DNA of 64,000 bases from G963662675 sp963662675. GTDB taxonomy: Bacteria > Bacteroidota > Bacteroidia > Bacteroidales > Prolixibacteraceae. The stretch spans positions 62,001 to 126,000 of the forward strand of contig CAXXHP010000001.1 in the NCBI GenBank assembly GCA_963662675.2, in the 5' to 3' direction. Below the pieces are notes generated by a model that saw only the letters and a list, made by a program, of their open reading frames with translations, was not told the origin of the DNA and did not search any database. Position numbers and translations under genes: made by a program. Shown here one piece after another: positions 36,204 through 45,607 of this stretch (the stretch's first letter is position 1; every line of letters begins with the position of its first letter).

Positions 36204-37796
36204 TTAAGGAGTCTCACCCAATAATCGTTTATAATTATCTATTGCCACGAAGTAGTTCGGATCTTCTACAATATTTACTTCGCAAATTTTTTCAGCTTTT
36301 TTAATTAGTTTGGTGCAATCTTGACTGAGGTGACGCAGATGGATTGTTTTTCCTTCTTTTAGATAGCGTTCCGCCAATTTATTGATGGCTTCAATCGCAG
36401 ACTGGTCCATAATGCGCGATTCCTTGAAATCAACAATGACTTCGTTTGGATCGCCTTGTACATCAAATTTTGAGTTGAATAAAGTCGTAGACCCAAAGAA
36501 AAGAGGACCGAAAATTTCATAGTGCTTAATGCCATGCTCATCAAGGCGTTTGCGGGCTCGGATGCGCGTTGCATTTTCCCATGAGAAAACTAGCGCAGCG
36601 ACAATTACTCCTGATAAAACGGCAATGGCCAAGTCAAAAACAATGGTCAATATGGTTACCAAAATGATTACAATTAAATCAGCGATGGGGATCTTGTTCA
36701 TCACCTTAAAAGTACTCCATGCAAAAGTTCCAATAACGACCATGAACATAACGCCAACCAGAGCTGCAATAGGTATCATTTCGATGTATGAAGATGCAAA
36801 TAGAATAAATGCCAGAAGCGATAATGAAGCAACAATGCCAGACAATCTGTTGCGACCTCCTGATTTTATATTGATGATGCTTTGTCCGATCATAGCACAG
36901 CCACCCATACCCCCGAAGAATCCATTCACCATGTTTGCAGCTCCCTGAGCCACACATTCGCGGTTGCCACTTCCGCGGGTTTCGGTAAGTTCATCAACCA
37001 GGTTTAAGGTCATCAGTGACTCAATTAAGCCAACGGATGCAAGAATAAGAGCATATGGGAAAATGAATTTTAAAGTGGCAAAGTTTAGGGGGATGATCGG
37101 TACGTTGAAGCTTGGTAATCCTGCTTTTATTCCGGTTCCACCACCAGCTTGGATGAAGCTCTTTACTGTTTCGGTTTCAATGCCACCGAAAATAACGATG
37201 GCTGAGATAACGATAATGCCAACTAGTGCAGCAGGTATTGCTTTACTGACTTTTGGAAGAATCAACATGATTGCCATTGTGCCTGCTACTAATGCAAGCA
37301 TGACATAAAGCGGTGATCCACTTAGCCATTCGCCACCAGATTTAAACATATTGAGTTGTGAAAGGAAAATGACAATTGCCAGTCCATTTACAAAGCCCAT
37401 CATAACAGAGTGAGGAACAAGCCTGATGAATTTTCCTAACTTGAAAAAGCCAGCACTCATTTGTATTATGCCGACTAACACGAGGGTGGCAAATAGATAT
37501 TGTAGTCCCATCATATCGCCTTCTGCCCCCATTGCATTTCCTCCTTTAATTAGAGCAACCATAACTACGGCCATGGCACCTGTTGCTCCAGAGATCATTC
37601 CGGGACGGCCCCCAATAAGGGAGGTGATCAGCCCCATCATGAAAGCTCCGTACAAGCCAACAATTGGTGAAATACCAGCAACAAAGGCAAAGGCCACCGC
37701 TTCGGGCACTAAGGCCAACGAAACCGTAAGTCCGGATAAGATGTCGTCTTTTATGCTTCCCTGCTTCTTGTCAATAAACTTAAAATCAAACTTCAT
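36204..37796 (-). CDS. SulP family anion transporter with STAS domain
   Basis: 530 residues. Ten or more membrane helices fill about 15-425, with the SulP signature region near the N-terminus (LSGLTVSLALVPEAVAFAF) and the GGMGGCAMIGQSIINIKSGG loop. A cytoplasmic STAS domain closes the protein (about 440-525; VIVDFKESRIMDQSAIEAI). The family carries sulfate, bicarbonate or other anions into the cell. The GGMGGCAMIGQ loop is seen in the branch that includes BicA-like Na+/bicarbonate carriers, but no carbonic anhydrase or sulfate gene is adjacent to settle the substrate. It is transcribed alone. Confidence 0.9.
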   Translation of the reverse strand: MKFDFKFIDKKQGSIKDDILSGLTVSLALVPEAVAFAFVAGISPIVGLYGAFMMGLITSLIGGRPGMISGATGAMAVVMVALIKGGNAMGAEGDMMGLQYLFATLVLVGIIQMSAGFFKLGKFIRLVPHSVMMGFVNGLAIVIFLSQLNMFKSGGEWLSGSPLYVMLALVAGTMAIMLILPKVSKAIPAALVGIIVISAIVIFGGIETETVKSFIQAGGGTGIKAGLPSFNVPIIPLNFATLKFIFPYALILASVGLIESLMTLNLVDELTETRGSGNRECVAQGAANMVNGFFGGMGGCAMIGQSIINIKSGGRNRLSGIVASLSLLAFILFASSYIEMIPIAALVGVMFMVVIGTFAWSTFKVMNKIPIADLIVIILVTILTIVFDLAIAVLSGVIVAALVFSWENATRIRARKRLDEHGIKHYEIFGPLFFGSTTLFNSKFDVQGDPNEVIVDFKESRIMDQSAIEAINKLAERYLKEGKTIHLRHLSQDCTKLIKKAEKICEVNIVEDPNYFVAIDNYKRLLGETP

Positions 37797-37996
37797 AAGT
37801 GTATTTTATATCAGCGCGCAAAAGTAAGTTTATATATGTGAAATATGCTCTTCAGCATAAAATTAAAGACGGTATTAATGAAGCCTTAATGTTAAAAAAT
37901 ACGTTTTAAATGCACTTAAAATTGATAAATACACAATAATTAGATACTTGATGCTAAGTAATGCAGGCTTGTTTTATTGACTAGTTTTAATAGAAA

Positions 37997-38027
37997 AGCC
38001 CTTCTGTTTGATTGTTTCAGAAGGGCT
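37997..38027 (-). terminator. Terminator of der
   Basis: Arms AGCCCTTCTG (37997-38006) and CAGAAGGGCT (38018-38027) pair perfectly around an 11-base loop; A-run on the left gives the U-tract for der. Confidence 0.8.
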
Positions 38028-38051
38028 CTTGATTTATGATTGTGCGTTTTT

Positions 38052-39362
38052 TTATTTCTTTCTGAAGAAAATTTGAAGTGGCACTCCTGAGAAATTGAAA
38101 TGATCGCGTATTTGGTTCTCAATATACCTCCGGTACGGTTCTTTTACATACTGAGGCAGATTGGCAAAAAGTGCGAATGATGGAGTGGGACTCGGTAGTT
38201 GAGTTACGTACTTTATTTTGATATACTTTCCTTTAAGAGAAGGAGGAGGATATCTGTCAATGGCTTCCAACAGAACTTCGTTCAGTTCTGATGTTTTGAT
38301 TCTTTGTTGACGATTTTGATAAACGTCAACCGCCGATTCCAATGCTTTAAATATGCGTTGTTTGGTGAGTGCCGACATAAATATGATGGGGACGTCGGTG
38401 AATGGAGCAATGCGTTCGTGGATGTGTTCCGTAAACTTAGCGGTTGAATGGTTGTCTTTTTCCATTAAGTCCCATTTATTAACAAGGATTACGACCCCCT
38501 TCTTATTGCGTATCATCAAGTTGAAAATACTTACATCCTGAGCTTCAATCCCAAGCGTAGCATCAATTAACAACATGCACACATCAGCGTTTTCAATAGT
38601 GCGCACTGAGCGCAGCACGGAATAAAATTCGACGTCTTCTTTTACTTTGGCTTTTTTGCGGAGCCCAGCTGTATCTATTAAATAGAAGTCATGCCCATAT
38701 TTATTATAGCGGGTGTGGATTGCATCTCGAGTAGTTCCTGCAATATCGGTAACAATATTTCGGTCAACACCTATCAGTGCATTAATGAAAGATGACTTTC
38801 CAACATTGGGGCGTCCAACAACGGCAAAGCGAGGAATGCCCTCTTCGATTACTTCTTTCTCATTTTTGGAGAAGCTGGCAACCACATCATCTAAAAGGTC
38901 ACCTGTTCCACTCCCGTTTATGGCTGAAACGCAATAAATCTTTTCGCCCAACCCAAGGCCGTAAAATTCATTGGCCTCCAGTATGCGTTGGTTATTGTCA
39001 ACTTTATTTACGGCAAGAAAAACAGGTTTGGATACACGACGCAAGATTCCGGCAACAGCTTGGTCGAGGTCGGTAATTCCATTTTCAACATCAACAGCAA
39101 AGAGAATTACATCAGCCTCTTCGATAGCGATGTGTACCTGCTTCCGTATTTCATCCTCAAATACGTCATCTGAGTTTGTGACGTAGCCACCGGTGTCAAT
39201 AACCGAAAATTCAACTCCGTTCCATAACGATTTCCCGTAATTCCGGTCACGCGTAACCCCAGCCGTCTCATTTACGATCGCTGTTCGGCTTTCAACTAGC
39301 CGATTAAATAAGGTTGATTTGCCAACATTAGGCCTTCCAACAATTGCAACTATATTGCTCAT
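38052..39362 (-). CDS. der: Ribosome-assembly GTPase Der (EngA)
   Basis: 436 residues with two GTPase domains in tandem, unique to Der: GRPNVGKSTLFNRL at residue 8 with DTGGY, and GRPNVGKSSFINAL at about 182 with DTAGLRKK. Each has its NKxD-type motif (VNKVD and VNKWD). The C-terminal KH-like domain (about 350-436) ends in FSGVPLQIFFRKK. Der is essential for 50S subunit assembly. The era gene follows upstream by 105 bases on the same strand. Confidence 0.97.
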   Translation of the reverse strand: MSNIVAIVGRPNVGKSTLFNRLVESRTAIVNETAGVTRDRNYGKSLWNGVEFSVIDTGGYVTNSDDVFEDEIRKQVHIAIEEADVILFAVDVENGITDLDQAVAGILRRVSKPVFLAVNKVDNNQRILEANEFYGLGLGEKIYCVSAINGSGTGDLLDDVVASFSKNEKEVIEEGIPRFAVVGRPNVGKSSFINALIGVDRNIVTDIAGTTRDAIHTRYNKYGHDFYLIDTAGLRKKAKVKEDVEFYSVLRSVRTIENADVCMLLIDATLGIEAQDVSIFNLMIRNKKGVVILVNKWDLMEKDNHSTAKFTEHIHERIAPFTDVPIIFMSALTKQRIFKALESAVDVYQNRQQRIKTSELNEVLLEAIDRYPPPSLKGKYIKIKYVTQLPSPTPSFALFANLPQYVKEPYRRYIENQIRDHFNFSGVPLQIFFRKK

Positions 39363-39467
39363 TTCTCTTTGTATTTCAATTTTTCAAGTTCATATTTTGG
39401 GTTAACCTTTTTACGTTTTGGTTTTCCAAAATAATCTCATGTTTGCCTTCTTCTAATGGAGGCTTAT

Positions 39468-40352
39468 TTACTGCTTGTCGTATCCAAAGTTGCCTAGCGA
39501 ACGATCTTTATCACGCCAATCTTTACTAACTTTTACGTATAGCTGAAGGAAGACCTTCTTTTGGAAAAACTCTTCCATGTCTTTACGGGCTTCGGTTCCA
39601 ACTCTTTTTAAAGAGGTTCCCTGATGTCCTATGATAATGCCTTTCTGGCTATCGCGAGTTACGTGGATTACAGCGCGCAGTCTCAATATTTTTTCTTCAT
39701 CTATAAACTCTTCTACTTCCACTTCTACAGAATAAGGAACTTCTTTTTGGTAGTGTAACAGAATTTTTTCGCGAATGATTTCTGTCACAAAGAAACGTTC
39801 ATTGCGGTCAGTTAGTTCGTCTTTTGGAAAGTACGGAGGTGCTTCGGGTAATAATTCAAGTATTCGGTCAAAAATGGGAGCGATGTTAAATTTTTCAGTT
39901 GCCGATATGGCATAAACATCTGCAGCCGGTAATAGGTTCTTCCAATATTCATAAAGTTCCATTACCTGATCTTGATTTGATAAGTCAATTTTATTGACCA
40001 ACACAATAACCGGGGCATTTGATTTGCGTATTTTCTCTAAGTATTCGCTATTTTTGTCTGGTTTCTCAACCACATCTGTTACATATAAAATAACATCAGC
40101 ATCAATCAGAGCTGTGTTTACAAACTTCATCATCGATTCTTGTAGCTTGTAGTTGGGCTTCAGAATTCCCGGGGTGTCTGAGTATACAATTTGAAAATCT
40201 TCACCACTCACAATCCCTTTAATGCGATGACGAGTTGTTTGCATCTTTTTAGTAATGATTGACAAACGCTCGCCTACGAGAGAGTTCATGATGGTCGATT
40301 TTCCCACATTGGGATTCCCGATAATGTTGACAAAGCCTGATTTGTGTGCCAT
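39468..40352 (-). CDS. era: GTPase Era
   Basis: 294 residues. The GTPase domain carries GNPNVGKSTIMNSL (P-loop), DTPGI and NKIDL; the KH domain (about 200-285) contains the IIGHQGTSLKRVGTEARKDM stretch. Era binds the 3' end of 16S rRNA and checks 30S assembly. It is transcribed just ahead of der. Confidence 0.97.
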   Translation of the reverse strand: MAHKSGFVNIIGNPNVGKSTIMNSLVGERLSIITKKMQTTRHRIKGIVSGEDFQIVYSDTPGILKPNYKLQESMMKFVNTALIDADVILYVTDVVEKPDKNSEYLEKIRKSNAPVIVLVNKIDLSNQDQVMELYEYWKNLLPAADVYAISATEKFNIAPIFDRILELLPEAPPYFPKDELTDRNERFFVTEIIREKILLHYQKEVPYSVEVEVEEFIDEEKILRLRAVIHVTRDSQKGIIIGHQGTSLKRVGTEARKDMEEFFQKKVFLQLYVKVSKDWRDKDRSLGNFGYDKQ

Positions 40353-40500
40353 TTATTTTTCTAAAGTGATTTTTGAAAAGTCGCGCAAAGATATAAATAA
40401 CCTTTGATCTTATAAAACTAAAGCATTAATTCTCAATTAAAAAGGTGGAGATTTGTTTCGGAATGACAGAAAGAGTACAAATGAGTACAACGGTTTGCCT

Positions 40501-41184
40501 TTAATCTACTTCTTCTAACTCTTCAAGAGTAGCTTCGAGTTGTGAAATGTATTTCCCATAAAGCTTTCGGAATCCCCAGCGAAAGAAGAAAAACAGGATG
40601 ATAATTGTTGAGATGAGCAGGAGTAGGCCACTTCCCAAATGCTTGATGATCTGGCTTTGATTAAGTTCATCGATGGACACACCCTGCCGGATTGCAGCAT
40701 CTTCAATACCAATGAACATACCGGTTATATAACTTATACTGAGCACAAGAAGGAGTATGCCCAGAGCCAAATAAAACAGTTTTTGATACGTGTGTAAAAT
40801 TCGGATGATAGAATTTAACACCTGTTTTAAGTTGTTGCTATGGCTGTATCCTTTTTTTGTTGAGTGATACCTCATGCCAAAATATATGAACGTGAAAAGA
40901 ATAAATGTGGTTTTTATTCCATTGATCCATACAATCCAATCTGGAATTGTTATGTTGTTAGAGGCTGACAAGAATGGGGTTAGCAAGAAGTCGTCAATCA
41001 AAAAGAATAAAGTTAGGAGTATTAATACAGCAAAGCCAACCTTCATGTTGCGGTCTATACGCTCGATGAGGGTTTTGGTGCGTTTTCTCAATAAGTCATG
41101 CAAGTCTGTTTCATTCAACTGATGTCGGTTAACTTCGGCTGATGAATATTTACTCCATGTGGATTTTAAGTTTATTAGTTCCAT
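40501..41184 (-). CDS. Membrane protein paired with an ECF sigma factor
   Basis: 227 residues. A short N-terminal cytoplasmic segment (about 45 residues, MELINLKSTWSKYSS) leads to four hydrophobic helices (about 48-70, 85-105, 135-160 and 175-198) and a charged, acidic tail. It starts one base after the sigma factor stop, so the two are translated together. In Bacteroidota, proteins placed so are often the anti-sigma factor, but I see no zinc anti-sigma HxxxCxxC motif, so that role is only inferred. Confidence 0.65.
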   Translation of the reverse strand: MELINLKSTWSKYSSAEVNRHQLNETDLHDLLRKRTKTLIERIDRNMKVGFAVLILLTLFFLIDDFLLTPFLSASNNITIPDWIVWINGIKTTFILFTFIYFGMRYHSTKKGYSHSNNLKQVLNSIIRILHTYQKLFYLALGILLLVLSISYITGMFIGIEDAAIRQGVSIDELNQSQIIKHLGSGLLLLISTIIILFFFFRWGFRKLYGKYISQLEATLEELEEVD

Positions 41185-41185
41185 G

Positions 41186-41674
41186 TTACTCTTCTATGTT
41201 CATGTACTTTTTCAACTTGTGCTTGATGCGGTTCATTTTAACGCGCACGTAATTTTGGGTTATCCCCGTAATTTCAGCGATTTCCTCGTAGTTTTTGTTC
41301 TCAAGAAAAAGTAGGATGATTGATTTTTCAATGCCACTAAGTTGATTAATGGCTTGGTGCATATGGTGTATCTGTTCCTCGTTTTTTGAGTCGTACTCTT
41401 CGTTTTCAAGTTGAGCCGACTCTATGGGGAGGCCAACCTTAATAGGTTGGCGTTTTAATTTTTTAAAGCTTGTAATGGCTGTGTTTAGGGCAACTCGATA
41501 CATCCATGTTGAGAACTTTGATTCCTTTCTGAAAGATGGGTAAGCTTTCCATAACTGCGCAATTATTTCCTGAAAAAGATCCCTTCGGTCTTCTACAGAA
41601 TCGCAGTATATGGAACATACCTTATGAATGATTCCCTGATTCTCGGATATTGTTTTTATAAATTCTTTTTCCAA
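41186..41674 (-). CDS. RNA polymerase ECF sigma factor
   Basis: 162 residues with a TTG start at 41674; no in-frame ATG lies between it and the preceding stop. Region 2 is visible (DLFQEIIAQLWKAYPSF, then KFSTWMYRVALNTAI with the FSTWMYRVAxN motif of promoter melting), and region 4 is a helix-turn-helix (YEEIAEITGITQNYVRVKMNR). It would steer RNA polymerase to a small regulon. The following membrane protein is probably its regulator. Confidence 0.92.
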   Translation of the reverse strand: MEKEFIKTISENQGIIHKVCSIYCDSVEDRRDLFQEIIAQLWKAYPSFRKESKFSTWMYRVALNTAITSFKKLKRQPIKVGLPIESAQLENEEYDSKNEEQIHHMHQAINQLSGIEKSIILLFLENKNYEEIAEITGITQNYVRVKMNRIKHKLKKYMNIEE

Positions 41675-41712
41675 AATCGGCTTATTAGTCTCTAAAAAGC
41701 CAAATCATTACA

Positions 41713-42534
41713 TCAGCTCATTTTCAAGAAGCTTATTTCATTGGGAGTTAGGAAACGCCATTTCCCTCTTGGAGTATTCTTTTTTGTAAGTCCGGCAAAG
41801 AAAACTCTGTCGAGACGAGCCACCTTAAAATCGAAGTGGGCAAAAATACGTCTGACAATTCGGTTTCTTCCAGAATGGATTTCAATCCCAATTTGTGTTT
41901 TGTCAGATGGATCAACATAGCTGATGGCATCGGCTGCAATGAACCCGTCCTCAAGCTCAATCCCTTTTTTTATCTGTTCGAGATGTTCTTCAGGGAAGTC
42001 TTCATTAAGGAATACGTGGTAAATTTTCTTTTTCTCGTAGCTTGGATGGGTTAGTTTCTTTGTCAATTCGCCATCGTTGGTAAACAATAGTACACCGGAG
42101 GTTTCTTTGTCAAGGCGACCAACCGGATAGATGCGTTCCTCGCAAGAGTTTCTAACCAGATCCATCACCGTGTGTTCTGCATGTGGATCATCTAGAGTGG
42201 TAACGTAGCCGCGAGGTTTATTTAGTAGAACATATACTTTTTTCTCAGCACCGAGAGCTTTCCCTTTATATTGCACATCGTCACTCATACTTACTTTTGC
42301 GCCTAGTTCGGTGACGACATTCCCATTTACGGTGATTTCTCCCTTGGCTATCAGTTTGTCAGCTTCCCTGCGAGAGCAGATGCCGGCATTTGCAATAAAG
42401 CGGTTTAAGCGGATTTGCTCATCGCCTTTCTTGAGTATAGAAATTTTCTTTTTTGAAGATTGATCAGGTATTTCCTGTTCTTTAGATTTTTGACCAAATT
42501 TTTTATTTCCGGGAGTATTCATTTCTTTCTGCAT
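41713..42534 (-). CDS. Pseudouridine synthase of the RsuA/RluB/RluE/RluF group
   Basis: 273 residues. A lysine-rich N-terminal tail of about 35 residues precedes an S4 RNA-binding domain (RLNRFIANAGICSRREADKL). The catalytic domain contains the aspartate in VGRLDKETSGVLLFTNDG. RluB-type enzymes convert uridine 2605 of 23S rRNA; RsuA acts on 16S. The RNRIVRRIFAHF motif near the end belongs to this group. It is a single-copy enzyme in most Bacteroidota, and the exact target base cannot be read here. Confidence 0.88.
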   Translation of the reverse strand: MQKEMNTPGNKKFGQKSKEQEIPDQSSKKKISILKKGDEQIRLNRFIANAGICSRREADKLIAKGEITVNGNVVTELGAKVSMSDDVQYKGKALGAEKKVYVLLNKPRGYVTTLDDPHAEHTVMDLVRNSCEERIYPVGRLDKETSGVLLFTNDGELTKKLTHPSYEKKKIYHVFLNEDFPEEHLEQIKKGIELEDGFIAADAISYVDPSDKTQIGIEIHSGRNRIVRRIFAHFDFKVARLDRVFFAGLTKKNTPRGKWRFLTPNEISFLKMS

Positions 42535-42588
42535 AACTTATTTAAGATCGGTGCAAAGGTCGGAAAAATCCCGCAATTAAAGAGCTTG

Positions 42589-43356
42589 TTATTCTGCAGA
42601 TTGCTGTTTTTCTTTTTGATAGTTTTTGAATTCCGTAATAATAGCCGCCCGAATATCATATTCGGTAGAGCGAGCGCTTAATAGGTATTTTGAATTGAAG
42701 TAGACCATAAATGTGTCTGCTTCAAATGTATTTAGGCTGGTTAAGGCCATGACCATGTCTTTGTTATAATACAACGAAAGTAGTTCCCACTCCTCTTGAG
42801 AAATAATGGCTGCCCTAACTGCGCGTTTCTCCTTTTCCTTTCCACTTAGATAATACTGAAGGAATGAGGCCGGAGAAAGTACGGCTGCGTACCATGGCGG
42901 ATTGGAGTTAAAGGCATCACCACGTAATTCGGGGGAAATGTTAATTGGCTTACCTGTAGGGATGCCGTCCATGTTTACTTCCGGAGAGTTACCAGTCACA
43001 TCAATTTGTTGAATGATGTAACGGATTGGTTTTGCCCAAATAATGAATAAGCTATCTTCATTTTGGTCGTAAGGGATGTGGTAGTACTTTTTGGTAAAGC
43101 CCATTAGCGAAACAACAAGGCTGTCCACATTTAGAACTTCCATTGAGAAAAATCCATTGTCATCGGTAATAGCCCCTCCGTGTGTACGTGGGTTAACAAC
43201 GCTGGCGTAGGCAACAGGAAGGCCATCATCTATATTTTTCACCTGCCCCTTTAAATCAACTAGAATAGGGTCAATTAGGAGTTCATCATCCTGTGCGAAT
43301 AGGGGCTGAATCATTCCGATAAAAATATAAATTAAAAGATATCCTGCTTTTTTCAT
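42589..43356 (-). CDS. Secreted protein with carboxypeptidase-regulatory-like domain
   Basis: 255 residues from the ATG at 43356, with a signal peptide cut near PLFAQ-DD. A CarboxypepD_reg-like beta-sandwich covers about 35-115 (VDLKGQVKNIDDGLPVAYAS and NGFFSMEVLNVDSLVVSLMGF), the same fold that begins TonB-dependent SusC-type receptors and related envelope proteins. The remaining helical part (about 140-255) is unlike any family I know. Presumably periplasmic or outer-membrane associated. No receptor follows. Confidence 0.7.
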   Translation of the reverse strand: MKKAGYLLIYIFIGMIQPLFAQDDELLIDPILVDLKGQVKNIDDGLPVAYASVVNPRTHGGAITDDNGFFSMEVLNVDSLVVSLMGFTKKYYHIPYDQNEDSLFIIWAKPIRYIIQQIDVTGNSPEVNMDGIPTGKPINISPELRGDAFNSNPPWYAAVLSPASFLQYYLSGKEKEKRAVRAAIISQEEWELLSLYYNKDMVMALTSLNTFEADTFMVYFNSKYLLSARSTEYDIRAAIITEFKNYQKEKQQSAE

Positions 43357-43466
43357 GCGAAGGTAAAAGTAACCATTTAGCAATGATATTTATACTCTTG
43401 TTGACAAAGCTTAAGTGCTTTTAACAATGTTTAATAATATTGAAATGGAGAGTCATTCTAAAGCAA

Positions 43467-43495
43467 ATGAACCCCGACAACTTGCCGGGGTTCAT
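43467..43495 (-). terminator. Terminator-like hairpin after dapL
   Basis: Arms ATGAACCCCG and its complement pair over 10 bases with a 9-base loop; the U-tract on the minus strand is weak. Confidence 0.55.
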
Positions 43496-43519
43496 AGATA
43501 TAGAGGATAATTGTGTTTT

Positions 43520-44749
43520 TTAGCTAAGATTCTTAATGCGTTTCATGGCTTCAATTACATTTTCGCGACCCGCAAAAGCAGAGAAGCGGAAGTAGCCTTC
43601 ACCTGCAGGACCAAATCCAGATCCCGGAGTTCCTACAACATTTGCTTCATTTAAAACTTTGTCAAAGAAATCCCACGAGCTCATATCGCCTTTGGTTTTT
43701 ACCCAAACGTAAGGCGCATTAACTCCACCATAAACAGTGTAGCCAATTTCAGCCAGACTTTTGCGCATGATGCTTGCGTTCTCAAGGTAGTACGCAATTA
43801 CAGCTTCAATTTCTTTTTTCCCTTCCGGAGTGAAAACAGCTGCCGCTGCTTTTTGAACAGGGTAAGAAACACCATTAAATTTAGTTGAATGGCGGCGTAG
43901 CCATAGTTTCTTCACAGAGTGTGCATTCCCTTTGCTGTCATATGCTTTTAGCTCTTCAGGAATTACGGTGTAGGCACAACGTGTTCCGGTAAAACCTGCT
44001 GTTTTTGAGAAGCTGCGGAATTCAATGGCCACTTCTTTAGCACCTTCAATTTCGTAAATTGAACGAGGAATACCTTCTTCTACAATGAATGCTTCATAAG
44101 CTGCATCAAACAAGATGATACATTTATTTTCCTGTGCATATTTTACCCATTTTGTTAGTTCCTCTTTTGTGGCAACAGTTCCGGTTGGGTTGTTTGGGTA
44201 GCAAAGAAAAATAAGGTCAGGACGTTCAGCCGGCAGTTCAGGAGTGAAGCTGTTCTCTTCGGTACAAGGCATATAGATAATTCCATCGTAGTATCCGTTT
44301 GCCTGGCAAGTCCCCGTTTTTCCAGACATTACTGTCGTGTCAGAATAAACCGGATAAACCGGGTCGCATATGGCTATTTTATTTTCGGCACCAAATATTT
44401 CCTGAATGTTTCCTGTGTCGCACTTCGATCCGTCAGATACGATAATATCATCAGTAGGAATGTCAATGCCATTGGCTTGATAAGCATTTTCGGCAATTGC
44501 TTTGCGCAGGAACTCATATCCTTGTTCCGGGCCATAGCCTTTAAAGCTTTCTGCTTTTCCCATCTCGTCAACACCATCATGAAATGCTTTCAGGATACTT
44601 GGGGCAAGTGGTTGTGTTACATCTCCAATACCCATGCGAATGATGTTCTTGTCTGGGTTGGCAGCTGCAAATTCATTTACTCGTCTTCCAATCTCAGGGA
44701 ATAAATACCCTGCTTGCAATTTCAGATAGTTCTCGTTAATTAATGCCAT
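43520..44749 (-). CDS. dapL: LL-diaminopimelate aminotransferase
   Basis: 409 residues, the DapL length. The enzyme converts tetrahydrodipicolinate directly to LL-diaminopimelate with glutamate, bypassing the succinyl or acetyl routes to lysine and peptidoglycan; it is known in plants, chlamydiae, cyanobacteria and Bacteroidota. The PLP lysine is in FRSFSKTAGFTGTRC; the family start NENYLKLQAGYLFPEIGRRV and the GDVTQPL motif are clear. No dapF or dapA is adjacent. Confidence 0.95.
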   Translation of the reverse strand: MALINENYLKLQAGYLFPEIGRRVNEFAAANPDKNIIRMGIGDVTQPLAPSILKAFHDGVDEMGKAESFKGYGPEQGYEFLRKAIAENAYQANGIDIPTDDIIVSDGSKCDTGNIQEIFGAENKIAICDPVYPVYSDTTVMSGKTGTCQANGYYDGIIYMPCTEENSFTPELPAERPDLIFLCYPNNPTGTVATKEELTKWVKYAQENKCIILFDAAYEAFIVEEGIPRSIYEIEGAKEVAIEFRSFSKTAGFTGTRCAYTVIPEELKAYDSKGNAHSVKKLWLRRHSTKFNGVSYPVQKAAAAVFTPEGKKEIEAVIAYYLENASIMRKSLAEIGYTVYGGVNAPYVWVKTKGDMSSWDFFDKVLNEANVVGTPGSGFGPAGEGYFRFSAFAGRENVIEAMKRIKNLS

Positions 44750-44957
44750 ATAAATAGTTTGTTTTGTTATGATTCTATTTTGTGTTTACTGTTTTTCTTC
44801 TAGGGAGACAAAGATACTAATTTGCTTTACTTCTGCATAAATCAGAAGAGCAATTACGGCTAAGTAATTATAATTTAAAGAATAAGCTCCGGTTGTTTAC
44901 TCGTGCTATTTGTCATAAATAATGGTGTTTTTATCTGCTCAAAATGGATAAAACAAA

Positions 44958-45431
44958 ATGATGGAATACTCAATCGACCTAACACGAAGGGGAAAGAAGT
45001 CACCCGGACGAATTATTTTTGGTGTAGTTGCCATTGTCTTTGCAATTCTCAATATCACTGATGAAGTATTTTTCAATGAAGAAATGGAGATAATGGATTG
45101 GTTTAGTTTCAGCATTTATACTTTTCTGGGAATTTATTGGATTGCAGATGGTCTTGGCAAATCATTCGAAGGATTTTTCGGGAAAGCATTTATTCAAATT
45201 AATGAAGACGCGATTGCTATAAAACCTAAGATTTGTAAAAAGGAACAGTGCTTAGAATGGGGCATAATCACTTCTGTTGAATATAGGCCACAGAATTTTA
45301 TTTTTTCACGGATTGATGGGAGCCAATATTCTATCCATATTGGTGAGTTTGAGTATGAAATCATCAAGGAAATCAAGGATTCCATAGCAGAGATTGGAAA
45401 ATCAAAAGGGATTCCTGTAGCTCTTAAATGA
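44958..45431 (+). CDS. Small membrane protein of unknown function
   Basis: 157 residues; a second ATG follows immediately at codon 2. Two helices (about 18-35 and 50-68) are followed by a soluble beta-rich part (about 75-140) that resembles a bacterial PH-like fold (FIQINEDAIAIKPKI, ITSVEYRPQNFIFS). I do not recognise a named family. A perfect 21-bp hairpin follows 9 bases after the stop. Confidence 0.6.
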   Translation: MMEYSIDLTRRGKKSPGRIIFGVVAIVFAILNITDEVFFNEEMEIMDWFSFSIYTFLGIYWIADGLGKSFEGFFGKAFIQINEDAIAIKPKICKKEQCLEWGIITSVEYRPQNFIFSRIDGSQYSIHIGEFEYEIIKEIKDSIAEIGKSKGIPVALK

Positions 45432-45440
45432 TATGCCAAG

Positions 45441-45490
45441 TTTATCATAGGGATGTCATCTCTTTTTTAAGATGACATCCCTATGATAAA
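45441..45490. terminator. Perfect 21-bp hairpin
   Basis: Arms 45441-45461 and 45470-45490 are exact complements with an 8-base loop CTTTTTTA. The length is unusual for a plain terminator, and it lacks a clear T-run after the stem. It likely ends transcription of the small membrane-protein gene, but may be a dispersed element. Confidence 0.6.
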
Positions 45491-45561
45491 ACAGAAATCA
45501 AAGAATCATTAAATCTGGTTAAATACTGGGTTCCTTATTTTTAATCCATCTAAAAAATGGA

Positions 45562-45569
45562 TATTTTTG
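45562..45569 (+). promoter_or_regulatory. Candidate Bacteroidota -7 element before gpmI
   Basis: TATTTTTG fits the TAnnTTTG -7 consensus of Bacteroidota and stands 38 bases before the ATG of gpmI; a matching -33 TTTG is not obvious. Confidence 0.35.
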
Positions 45570-45607
45570 TGCGTTAAAGTGTAAATTATTTAAAACGATT
45601 ATAAATT

